DNA of 64,000 bases from Piezodorus guildinii (taxonomy: Eukaryota; Arthropoda; Insecta; Hemiptera; Pentatomidae). The notes below the pieces were generated by a model, which saw only the letters and a list, made by a program, of their open reading frames with translations, was not told where the DNA came from and ran no database searches. Location: positions 87,280,616 through 87,344,615 of the forward strand of contig CM041294.1 in the NCBI GenBank assembly GCA_023052935.1, written 5' to 3'. Below are positions 54,690 to 64,000 of this stretch, in pieces. The position numbers were made by a program, and so were the translations under genes. Position 1 is the stretch's first letter; each line of letters opens with the position of its first letter.

Positions 54690-54865
54690 GCTTTGAAGGC
54701 TGTACGAGGATTTCTTGGGCCAGGGTTGATGGTGGGGGATTAATGCCGATATAAAAGCCCCCTGGCAACGATATGCAAACTCATAACTATTTTAATTCTA
54801 TAATTCTGGTCATCTGTGGTTGCTAGGCAACATGCACTTACCCACCCACTCAGCCACCACACTCC
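54690..54865 (-). repeat. SINE-like GC-rich repeat with X-box-like palindrome
   Basis: On the minus strand, GGAGTGTGGTGGCTGAGTGG resembles a tRNA A-box region; GTTGCCTAGCAAC follows (54831-54819), a perfect X-box-like palindrome that could equally be an anticodon-stem remnant. The GGCATTAATCCCCCACC body has no second copy here. Tentatively a fourth SINE. Confidence 0.4.
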
Positions 54866-55910
54866 TAATCATTATTAGTTTTACGTTTCTCCATTACTAA
54901 TACAGCCTCCTCAAGCACAAGAAATCATGTGTAGGGACGCACATCATATATTTGTTTGCTATAATTGCAGTAGTTTGTTATATGTAATTTCAGAAATGCA
55001 TTAATTCATTTAGCAGCGTTAGAAATATAAATACACACCATTAATATTTGAATCAACTTATAAATTATTTGAAATTCTTATTCTGAAGATTCATCAAAAT
55101 ATTGAATGCCTTAAATTGGTTTTAGTTTCAATCATCACAGATGAAATACAAAAAATTTAACTTTTGAACATATTGGTGTTTATTCACACCATCAGATCAA
55201 GTTTCATACCTACCTAATAGTAAATATTACATTTCAAACTATCGATTTACTGATTAAAAGATGTGTCATGGTCGATAGTGCTTGATAATTAGAACCTAGT
55301 TTTATTTATAATTAGTACTTTTTAACTACAGAAGAAGACAAGAAATTGTATACGAAAATTTAATAGGAGATTTTTATTTGAAAATAGAGCAACTAGTGTT
55401 AAAGGCAGCCCTCAGTTCATTTTCCGAACTTAGCTCTCATCTGGAATATTGTGAAAGCATTTCATTGGTCCTCTCATGATAGCAAATGTCTTAATAGCTG
55501 ATCGAAAGAAATTTAAGAAAGTATTACACTCTTTACGAGCACTCAGTCAACAGTTCATTGTTAAATTCAGTTTATCTCGCAAAAAATCGATCAATGGTTG
55601 AGATTCTTTTGAACAGAAAGTTACATTGAAATCTCCCGTATCATCAGTAATTCATTATAATGGTTCTTTAAAAGTCATGAACCTTCAAAGGTAATGTGGA
55701 GTAATTGCTGATGGTTAAATTTTATAATAAAAAAGCAGCGAGCATTACAGTAGTCGAATATGATGTGTAACATTAACACTAGAATTAACACAATGTTTTA
55801 TTTTGATTAATAAGTTTGATGATATTTTTTTTTAATTTGAGTTTGCTAACATAAATTACGTACTCAAATCGCTATGCACCTTTGCACATAAATATTTTAC
55901 GGAGTAGTTG
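54866..55910. other. No gene recognised
   Basis: AT-rich sequence; 55390-55470 is slightly GC-richer without an open frame or motif. Confidence 0.4.
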
Positions 55911-56127
55911 GTTCAGGGTGCAGCCAAAAGAACACACAATTAAGTATAAACTTAATTTACTGGTGTCATATATAAACACAGTCAACCATTCTCACTTCAC
56001 GATGATTTCTAACACCCGGAGGCCACAAGATAACAACCAACAACTCTTTTCCGCAGCGCTCAGTTACAAAGGCACCAGTAAATTAAGTTTATGCTTAGTT
56101 GTGTGTTCTTTTGACTGCACCCTGAAC
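55911..56127. mobile_element. MITE-2 copy 1, ~55-bp terminal inverted repeats
   Basis: Left GTTCAGGGTGCAGCCAAAAG continues through AACACACAATTAAG and AAACTTAATTTACTGGTG; the right end is its near-perfect reverse complement, ending GACTGCACCCTGAAC at 56127. The centre (about 110 bases) has no ORF typical of a transposase. The CAGGGTG start resembles Tc1/mariner-type ends, but I see no clear TA duplication. Confidence 0.85.
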
Positions 56128-56243
56128 AAACTTCTGGAGATATAATTTTTTTTAAAACTAATCTCTTTTAAATCATTCAACAAGAAGATAAAATGTGGTA
56201 TTGTTTCCGTTGAATAACTTCTTCATTATAGAAAATAGAAATA

Positions 56244-56700
56244 TAAATAGAAAAAAAATTTTATTCTGGGACTTTGTCCCTTAAGAATAACATGAAATTT
56301 ACAAGTAAAGGTAGCACATCTGGCCAGATAACATTAAATAGACATAATTATGTTTCAATAGGTAAAGAAGTAGAAAAAGAAATTTATATAAATGTATGTA
56401 CATACACATCTCCATGTACCAAAGATAAGAAAAAGCATATAAAAAGTAATGTAAACAAATAGTAAATTGAAAGTAAGAAACAACTAATTTTGAACACTCT
56501 AACCAAAAATAATAATAATATATACATGTATGTATGAAATAAAATAAAAAATAAATAAGAAGGTAAACATAGGATATTCATTCCTTATAATGAAAAATCT
56601 AATTTAAAATTAAAGATTAACAAGCGTCAGTTTGGAATAATAGGTGTTGGAAAAGGCGATATTTGAATGTGGATATATGTATTAAAGACTGCACTGTTCT
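56244..56700 (-). mobile_element. CR1-like LINE 3' end
   Basis: The terminal hairpin at 56290-56261 is perfect (TTATTCT, GGGAC/GTCCC, AGAATAA in minus-strand sense) and an A/T-rich tail follows at 56260-56244. Upstream UTR resembles the 16.6-17.0-kb copy and reaches the last ORF2 codons near 56640-56690. Confidence 0.8.
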
Positions 56701-56951
56701 CCAATGTTTAAAAATCCATATTCCTTATTATTAAACCAAATATTTAATATTTTCTAAAATCTCTTACCAAAGAAATTATCAATAATTCACAATTGTAATT
56801 TATTATCAGATTATTTTAATTTGTTTCATTTTGGTTTCCTTCATCGAAAGAAAAATAATCACTTTAATCTTTTAACCTTCAGCTTAGGTCACTTTCTTGC
56901 AATATATTTACCATTTTACATGTTTCTGCTTAAGAAACTAGAACTTTTTTT

Positions 56952-57069
56952 AAATAATTAGTTGGTTTCTAAATCTTCCATAAACATTTTATTTCAATAA
57001 ACTTTAAGACGAGTCAATGTTTAATGAAATTAACTGTTTTTGGAAGATTTAGAAACCAACTAATTATTT
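56952..57069. repeat. 118-bp hairpin: 35-base arms, one mismatch
   Basis: The left arm (56952-56986) begins AAATAATTAGTTGGTTTCTA; the right arm (57035-57069) is its reverse complement except one base. The 48-base centre is AT-rich. Could be a small foldback transposon or a hairpin-RNA source. Confidence 0.85.
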
Positions 57070-57469
57070 GATATCATATTGCAATCTTCCTTTTAACCTG
57101 TTTTTCTAGATTTTTTTTTTCTATACAAAGAAATATACAGAAAAAAATTTAATGAGTCTTATATCTTTATTATTCATTGCGTAGAGAATGGGTAATTTGC
57201 ACCTAGCACCTAGCTCACAGTAATACCTTCCTCCTCTGGGGTGCTACTGTAAATTAAACTGATTAAAATTATTATCAGCAGTAAATAATAACTTTATTTT
57301 TTGTACATAATAATTGGTAAATAAGTAACTGTTTGACCAGTTGTGAAGTTATATTTACTCTTACCATTATTATTATTAAATAGGTAAATTTAAATAGCTA
57401 ATAAATTTAGCTAGTAAAAGTTTTAGGTATATTTCGAATGCGTTTAAAGTGGAGTACCATCAAGATAAT

Positions 57470-57590
57470 GACTAAGGGTCGTGCTAAACAGTGGGAGAAA
57501 GAGGTAAGTGAAAATTCCTAAGAAAGAGGGCTTGTGAGAATTCACGAAAGTTGTAGGAGAGGCAGGAAGGCATAATTTTTTTAAACCAAA
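57470..57590 (+). repeat. Rep-3 copy
   Basis: CAGTGGGAGAAAGAGGTAAG, TGAAAATTCCTAAG and TTGTGAGAATTCACGAAAG, matching 41528-41615 and the complement of 63060-63150. Confidence 0.65.
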
Positions 57591-57606
57591 TTTGGATTTT
57601 TCTATT

Positions 57607-57893
57607 TTTCTGGTGGCACGACAGGTCGTGTAGGTCCTTGGCCACGTGGTGTAATCAGTTATAAGAGAGAATTTCACAATGAAATTCTATAGGGTAGAGT
57701 CATCACTCACTGCACCTTTTTTTATTAGGGTTTCACTCACCTTATTAGGGGAGAGAGGCTGTGAGGGAATCCCCATTTTACAAGATGATTGGAAAAAGTC
57801 CCTCTGTGGATCAGTGGACTGGGATTCAAACTTACAACCTTTGGCTTGAGAGACTAGTGTGCTAGCCACTCAGCCACAGGCTCCTAAATTGAT
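57607..57893 (-). mobile_element. SINE-C copy, full length
   Basis: Minus strand: GAGCCTGTGGCTGAGTGGCT (A box), GCACACTAGTCTCTCAAGCC, GTTTGAATCCCAGTCC (B box), then body to GACCTGTCGTGCCACC at 57607. The head is close to class II (Leu/Ser) tRNA in the A-box region. Confidence 0.85.
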
Positions 57894-58049
57894 ACTAACA
57901 TCAAATATTACTTTATAAAAAATCCTATGTTATTGAATATTATTTAAAAAATATATAACAAAACTAAATGAAAAAGTAATATCCAAACAAACAATTGTAA
58001 TATACATCGTGAAGTGGGAATGGTTGACTGTGCGTGTAAGATGAAGTTA

Positions 58050-58130
58050 GTTCAGGGTGCAGTCAAAAGAACACACAATTAAGATATAAACTTAATTAAT
58101 TATGTGTGTTATTTTGACTGCACCCTGAAC
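58050..58130. mobile_element. MITE-2 copy 2, solo-TIR foldback
   Basis: 81 bases made almost only of the two MITE-2 terminal repeats: GTTCAGGGTGCAGTCAAAAG at the left, GACTGCACCCTGAAC at the right, joined at TAAACTTAATTAATTATGTG. TTA lies on both sides, a possible 3-bp target duplication. Confidence 0.85.
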
Positions 58131-59816
58131 TTAATTATAATATGTATATTATGAAAACATGTTTTCTTAATACAGAACTTCATTTTAAGAAATTAAACTT
58201 TATAATAAAAGTTGTAAAATCAAATAATAAAGATATATAGAAAATAAGATTAATGTATAGTTATTAATAATAGTTTGAAAGTAATATTTCAATTTAATAA
58301 TATTTCACACATTTTCATATTTTACTTTCATCTACTCTCGCTGTGTCTGCGGCCTTAACCACACACTTTCAGCTTTCTCTTGCCTGTTCCTCTAATGGTG
58401 CAGTGCACACTTTAGTATTAATCCTGTTGTTTACACTATCACTATATAATGCTTCTGATTCAACTAACATAACATGATTTAAATTTAACATTTCTATTTA
58501 TTATTTAAATTAGAATTACTGAAGTATTTTTATTTTATTTCTTAATGGCTGAGAAACAACCTTTGTCTTAACAACAGGACAAATGGTTTAATTATTCAGT
58601 GGTTTTATATTAGTCTTCTATTAATGTTTAAAAATATTTATCATAGGTAGAACATACATCTTCAATATAGTTGAAAATATTTAACTTTTTTTTTAATATC
58701 TTCTCATAACAGTTTAACTATTTTATAATTATAATATATTAAAAATTTTAAAAGTTTAAATTAACAAACATTTCAAAAAATAACTAAGAAACTATTGTAA
58801 TATTATTTAAAAAGTTAATTTGATTGAAGTATTTTTTTTAATTATGCAGTTTGAGAGTTTTTTCTCTCCATAAAATAAAAATAAGGCTTTTCAAACTATT
58901 AAAAAGTGAACTTATTTATGATTTCAAGTCTAATGTGCTTTTGTTGTTTTGTTACTTATTATTATTGAACTTAATAAAAAATAACTTACTTTTGAAAAAT
59001 GAAACTTACCATGCATGTTGTTTGATCCTTGTTCTAATCCAGACTGTCAGCTATTAGTTTACATGGCTTATTGTGTACATAGGGGCTTAGTAACTCATCT
59101 GAAGCCTACCCAGGAGTCATGTATTATATAAACAATAGGGTTTGTATAGTTCATCAGTTTTTTTTTTCTTTCTTTGCCATTTATTTATTTGAATTAAAAT
59201 ATTAATTATCATCTTTCTCATATAAAAGTAAAATACTTTGTTGTGATTAAAGTTTTATTTCTGAACAAATCTCAATTGATAAAACCTAATAATATGTCTA
59301 TAAAATTAAAAAAATATATTCAAAAATCGAAATCAGTATTTAAGAATCCGACCATGCCAGGGTGTTCCGGTAAGTTTATTCTTCATTTAAGCTAAAATAG
59401 AGCAGTGTTTATTTATGAAAAGATGTTTTGTTTACAAAGCAATTGGTTCAAGCATGACATTTACAAACAAAAATATAACTGATCACTGATAACTGATTAC
59501 TTACTAGCATATTTTCTTTTTCTTAGTTAAATTTCCATTTAAAGATAACAGAAACAACCTTATATTCACATTGTTATAATTTACTTAATTCTTCCTTATT
59601 ATATAATATTTATATTATTAATATACTTAATTCTTCTGATTCTACTTAAAATTAATCTTGCCTGTACCCATAATACGATGAAAGTTAAAATATATTCGAT
59701 AAAAATAAGCTCAAAGATAGGTTATTATTATCAATATGTTCTGTGACGGTTATTAATAATTTTCTCTGTGAAAAATTGTACATAAATACACATAATCTCT
59801 AAATAATACTCATTAG
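58131..59816. other. No gene recognised; local duplications
   Basis: AT-rich. 59235-59320 (AAGTTTTATTTCTGAACAAA, TCTCAATTGATA, AATATGTCTATA) recurs at about 61240-61300. 59640-59816 belongs to the paralogue of 53.64-53.8 kb. Confidence 0.45.
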
Positions 59817-60934
59817 TAGGGCTAGGATTTTCATGTAATTAAAAATGCTAAATATGTAAGTATATATGTACTGATTTTGATACAAATATAGAAATAATTA
59901 TGTAAAATTAGTGAAATAGGTAAACAGTAAATATCTTTCTAAAACAGTCAATACTTTAATTTGTTTATTACAATAAAAAAAACGTTGTAATTTAAACATA
60001 AAAAATACAAAAACAACAAACTTTTTAATTACTGTAAGAAAAACAGTTTGAAACTGAAGGCATTTTCAAAATATCAAATGTAGAACTACGTCGATTGGGC
60101 CTTAGTATCGAGCAGAGTGGCCCCTCGTTGATATTTTCTTGTGTTTTTGCAAAAGTTTCTTGATATATATCCTGCAGGTAGTTTTTTCTCAAGGTGGATT
60201 CATCAGGCATTTTTTTTTTCAATGAATTTTTCCAAAAAGAATTTAAGGGACAGGATTATTAAATTTGCTTAACAGAATGGCAGCCTGCACAAACACTGTA
60301 CATAAATCTGTACAAAAGGTGAAATTACTGTCTCCACTTCAGGTAGAAGGTGTGATTAAATTTTACTTTTTCTCTTTGTTCGATTTGTGAGATCCTGTGC
60401 CAATGTGTTGATTTTAAAACTCGTTCTTTGTTGTTTTGTTTTTTTGCGGCTTTTCCCATTCTGACAAAAATCAACAAGGAATAAATGAAAAAATATAATT
60501 TTCAAATCGTGTTTTGAAAGAGTGGGACGCACTTAACGACTCACAGATAAACACTAAATAACAAATAGGTTTTGGTTCTGTTTATTCAGAGCCAAAATCA
60601 AGGAAGATGGAATCTTAAAATTGTTTTGTAGGGTTTGGTTCTATGAAGCAATCAACAGCTGCAATAGAAGAACCAATTCTAGTGAAGTTTTTTCTTTAAG
60701 CACTCGTTATTCAGATTTGTTGTAAAGAATTATAAAAATTTAAAAATGAACAAATATGGATTAAAATATGTAAAAAATTTCAAAGAATATAAGAAATGTG
60801 TAAATTTAGTCAAATATGTAGATTTAAATTTTCTTAATTTGATCCCAATTGTGTTAAAACATATATTATGAGTTGTTACAAGATGATATTGAAGTCAGGA
60901 GCCAATGTGTATTTACATAAGAATCCTAGCCCTA
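59817..60934 (-). mobile_element. hAT-family element, non-autonomous, with TIRs and 8-bp duplication
   Basis: TIRs: left TAGGGCTAGGATTTTCATG (59817 on); the right end in reverse complement reads TAGGGCTAGGATTCTTATG. CTCATTAG is duplicated at 59809-59816 and 60935-60942, the 8-bp size diagnostic of hAT. Subterminal AAATATGTA motifs recur at both ends (59848, 60765, 60815). Internal minus-strand remnants of a hAT-type transposase confirm the class. Length 1,118 bp. Confidence 0.93.
60040..60480 (-). pseudogene. hAT-type transposase relic (N-terminal part)
   Basis: Minus strand, from about 60475: MGKAAKKQNNKERVL, then after stops QAAILLSKFNNPV and, in the open part 60222-60025, KKMPDESTLRKNYLQDIYQE. 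CGGBP1-like/hAT proteins of arthropods show the same order (ANIPLxKLNNP ... PxESTLRKNYxxxxYxET). The DDE catalytic core is missing; only the segment before it survives, with several stops. Confidence 0.7.
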
Positions 60935-61326
60935 CTCATTAGCTATTAATTATGACTTTTTTGCTTGAATTACTGATTTAATTATTTAAGCGATAGTTAG
61001 GCTATATTAGTTAATTACTTATTATGGGTGATCTAAGTAGTATTAATTTCCTTAAACTTACCTCTCAGTGTATATAGTTTTTAGTGTGTAACTTTTTTTT
61101 TGTCACCCTGAAACACGTTTATCTCTGTTGGTGTTGCTGGGAATAAAGTTTTGCCAACAGTTCCGTTTTCAGAAATTTAATGGAGAAATTTTTTTTTTTT
61201 TATTTAACTTTTGTAAAGTTTAAATCTAATTTTGCTTTAAAAAAGTTTTGTTTCTGAAGGAATCTTAATTGATATAACATTATAATATGTCTATATGACC
61301 GAATATAGAAATAAAATATATTTGTA

Positions 61327-61525
61327 TTAGTTTGTTTATCTATTTAATGTCACTTTATGCTGCTGTAGCTAATCGAACTATGCTACACTGGGATTCCTAA
61401 ATATTTTCTATCTAGGTTTAATGAGGATAGAGATCGTCAGTGAGTACCTGACATTGCACAGGCTTTGGGACTACCATTTCATGTCCCCTCTGAAGGACAT
61501 CATAACAAATGATTTTTACTAGAAT
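61327..61525 (-). mobile_element. SINE-B copy, head missing
   Basis: Minus strand: terminal block at 61330-61360 (TTAATGTCACTTTATGC complement), body to the CCCTCTGAAGGACATC complement, ending in ATGATTTTT. No tRNA-like head. Confidence 0.8.
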
Positions 61526-61789
61526 CTAAAACCTGTGTAAAATTATCAATCTCACGAGCGGTTTCTAACGGCTTTTTTGTGACTAGGTGCTCCAAGCTTG
61601 TCCCCTTTTTAAGGCAAACTCTACACTGTGAAAGAACAGGTAGGTAGTGACTTGCTGAATTATCATACACTTTCACCTAATAAATTTTCAATTACTGTAT
61701 TTTTATAAAACTTCACCATTTATTTTTTTAAAACTTTTATTATATATAATCTTTAATTTCTTAAAATGGAGTTTCTACATTTAAAAAAT

Positions 61790-62913
61790 CTGGTTCTCTC
61801 AATACACAGCTTTCACTTACCTCCATTTTTAAAATCAATTTTAGAAGTTTTAAATACATTTAGAGATTAAAATAAATTGTTAATATAGATTAAAATAAGT
61901 TTGAATAGAAACATATGTTTTATTAAATAAAAACCTGTACCACTACAACCCATGAAGGGTCTTGGGTTCAGTACATATAGAGGTTCGTACTGTTTCTAGG
62001 CCAACGGCAGTGCAATGAGGTGATTCGGCCTTAATCGCGCTCAGCCGCCAGGTTTTTCCCCAATTAATTTGGGTACCCACTTTATAGAGGCTGGGTCTAC
62101 CCCAGGAGGGTCTCCATACCCTAGGGTCGCCCCCCGACTGAATTAACAGAATAAATAATATTCTGCCATAGCCGGGATTCGAACCCAGGACCCGGAGCAC
62201 AGCAGACTAGCGCTGTATCCACTAGACCACGCCGCTCCCTCTAGGGTGTTCCTTCGGAGGGGTCATAGAAAGGTGGTATCTAGGCTCTGCAATGTTTTAT
62301 TAAATAATCAATTTTATTATTATCTACGAAAATCAGTTTGTTTTATCGGCTTTTTATCACCCTCCATTAACTTTAAGAATTTTGTGTATATGATAGTATT
62401 TTTTCCTAAATTTTTATCTTTCCTTTTAAAATATTTCTGTTTTAATGTTCAAAAAAATAAAAATCCCATAAAAAATATGTTTGCATTTTTCTTCTTTAGT
62501 TGTTTATCAAATTCACTCAATATGCATATTTAGCTGTTATTTATCAATTCTAATATGATGATGTGCCTGATTTTTTTAAATCTACAAAATTAAAGATACT
62601 TTAGAAGAAAAAAGAATTAAGATATCACCAAACTATTTGAATAAGAAAGAAACCTACATAATATTAAAGCCCATTAAATTTTACATCAATTTCCCGAGTT
62701 TAATCAAAGTCGTTAAAGTCTTTCTTGAGAAAATCGTAAAAAGGTTCAAAATGTGGACTTACCACAAACACACACAGACCTTTTTGTGGGACTTGGTTAT
62801 TTGGACTCTGGGGACCCTAAAATGTGTTTTTCCGTTGAAAACTGGAATTAGAAAATTTTCACGATCGCAATACTTTCGCTTACTATATATTTCATATATA
62901 GGTAAGTGAAAGT
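61790..62913 (+). mobile_element. Rep-1 copy C, full length, interrupted by a SINE
   Basis: 5' part 61784-61930 (TCTGGTTCTCTCAATACAC, then TTTCACTTACCTCC), 3' part 62308-62913 to the terminal hairpin: ACTTTCGCTTACTATATAT (62872-62890) and ATATATAGGTAAGTGAAAGT (62894-62913). The subfamily resembles copy D. The interruption is the chimeric SINE at 61931-62291. Confidence 0.82.
61931..62291 (-). mobile_element. SINE-A with antisense SINE-B piece at its 5' end, 16-bp target duplication
   Basis: Minus strand: about 52 bases of antisense SINE-B (62291-62240), then full SINE-A with head GGTCTAGTGGATACAGC, B box GGGTTCGAATCCCGG, body and GTAGTGGTACAGG. ATGTTTTATTAAATAA flanks the whole unit (61915-61930 and 62292-62307), so both pieces arrived together or the SINE-B piece was added during reverse transcription. 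This is the best-preserved SINE-A head in the window. Confidence 0.9.
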
Positions 62914-63150
62914 AAAAACATGTTTCTTGATGTGTATATTACAATTTTTTGTTTATATATAACATTATCATTTAGTTTTTTTCTATAAATAATATAATGA
63001 TATCATAAGGTTTTTTTTAAGTAATATTTTATGTTGTATCTGAATTTTTTTTTAGTATGTCTTCCCCCTCTCCCGCTACTTTTCTGAATTCTCATAATAC
63101 CTCACTCTCACGAATTTTCACCTACCTCTTCTCTCACTGTGTAACATGAC
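62914..63150. repeat. Spacer and Rep-3 copy (minus strand, 63060-63150)
   Basis: 63060-63150 is the complement of Rep-3: TCCCGCTACTTTTC, TGAATTCTCATAA, CTCACGAATTTTCACCTACC, CTCTTCTCTCACTG. The first part is AT-rich spacer. Confidence 0.6.
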
Positions 63151-63555
63151 CTTGAGTTAAAATGGGGGGAAACTTGGAGCATCTAGATACTTGGTATTTA
63201 AAAGAAGCACGAGTTACTTTGTCGTGTGAGCGACAATTTTTCACAGATTTCAGATGCTTGTGTATTTTTCACCTCACCCTCTTTAAAAAATTCAATGCCC
63301 ATTTACCCTCAAACTTGGCTATGAAAGGGTTTTTAAAACAGCTAAAAAACATTTCCCTTTTATAATCTAGAATAAATAATTTCTAAAAGCTAGAAAACAT
63401 GGGATTTTTTATATGGAAATATTCACTCAGAAATGAGAAAAATTCGCATTTATGATATAAAAGAGTTATGATGATTGATAGCGATTATGCTTTTATTAAA
63501 GCTTAAAAATATTGAGTAATTATGAAAAATTTGTGTTTCTACCGTTATGTTATTG
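63151..63555. other. No gene recognised
   Basis: Unclassified; a 67-codon frame at 63162-63365 has no supporting motif. Confidence 0.35.
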
Positions 63556-63830
63556 TATTAGGTTGTAAAATAAGTTCATAGCGTTTTTTACCGGTGATTT
63601 CCATAAAAACTACAGATTATTGTATATATTTTTATTAAATTATATTCTATGATATCCTGTGTCATAGAGTGAGGGTTGTCTGTAACCAATGCATGAATTT
63701 GGTTATCATCAACAGTTGAAGGATGGCATGAGCGTTTTGCATTGCGGTTCTCAAATGAGCCTACCACTTACAGACAGTGCTTTCTTCTAAGGCATCATCT
63801 CCCTACACACAGCATATTGTTCACGGTCTG
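63556..63830 (-). mobile_element. Mariner-type remnant with internal deletion
   Basis: TTAGGTTGTAAAATAAGTTC at 63558 is a mariner-like terminal repeat next to TA. On the minus strand 63760-63665 encodes HPSTVDDNQIHALVTDNPHS followed by MTQDIIE, the helix-turn-helix region of mariner transposase. The catalytic D,D,D part is missing between this and the TIR, so it is a deleted, inactive copy. The far end may lie beyond the window. Confidence 0.65.
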
Positions 63831-64000
63831 TGCTGCAGATTTTCTTTTTTGGAAATGAAAAATTGTCTAATGATAAAAATGAATTTTGTTTCTTTTCTAT
63901 TTTGAACATTCAAAATGCCACATCAAGATAAGGAATCTCCGTTGAAACTGATGCATAAAAGCACCTTATCTTTTTTTAGAATATGTAAACATTATTGACC

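Noticed and set aside
63162..63365. 67-codon plus-strand frame
   Set aside because: No recognisable domain or splice/start context; next to Rep-3 and probably part of an unclassified repeat.

Overview
The window is strongly AT-rich eukaryotic DNA with no bacterial-style gene organisation. Nearly all recognisable coding sequence belongs to transposable elements typical of arthropods: Jockey, RTE, CR1/L2-like and Penelope-like retroelements, hAT and mariner DNA transposons, and several tRNA-derived SINE families. With long (TA)n, (CA)n and poly(A/T) runs, this suggests gene-poor DNA of a repeat-rich insect genome. A hemipteran would fit, but that is an impression, not a demonstrated assignment.

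Family labels used here (local names only): SINE-A, SINE-B and SINE-C are three tRNA-headed SINEs. RTE-1, RTE-2 and RTE-3 are three RTE-group LINEs. The CR1-like LINE carries a conserved 3' hairpin. Rep-1 is a 0.9-kb unclassified repeat with inverted-repeat ends. Rep-2 and Rep-3 are short unclassified repeats. MITE-1 to MITE-3 are small inverted-repeat elements.

Layout. 0-8 kb: the 5' end of a Jockey-type element (minus strand), a long-TIR MITE, SINEs, a CR1-like LINE tail and a Jockey relic. 8-18 kb: a Rep-1 copy, then an apparently intact, full-length RTE-1 element (12302-15541; 1002-codon endonuclease/reverse transcriptase) bounded by a perfect 15-bp target duplication and inserted in a SINE-A-linked repeat that also exists unoccupied at 17.6 kb. 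A SINE-A split by a LINE and a 377-bp tandem duplication follow. 18-32 kb: Jockey relics, Rep-2 copies, head-to-head SINE-B copies, long (TA)n blocks, a three-level nest (SINE in LINE in SINE) at 24.9-26.1 kb, and a short unassigned coding-like stretch near 27 kb. 32-45 kb: RTE-2 interrupted by RTE-1; a Jockey element whose gag (35.4-36.7 kb) and pol (42.6-44.5 kb) halves are separated by 5.9 kb with Rep-1 at both borders; a perfect 24-bp hairpin at 41.45 kb. 45-52 kb: palindromic MITE, Penelope-like 3' end, LINE fragments, SINEs. 52-64 kb: the only candidate host-gene start (promoter, 5' UTR exon with GTAAGT donor, and a 94-nt exon encoding a 26-residue N-terminus), local duplications, MITEs, a complete non-autonomous hAT element with an 8-bp target duplication, a chimeric SINE insertion and a mariner remnant.

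The elements interact mainly as hosts and insertions of one another. Target duplications and unoccupied paralogues inside the window let several insertions be ordered in time. Every LINE ORF except RTE-1 at 12.5 kb is broken or truncated.
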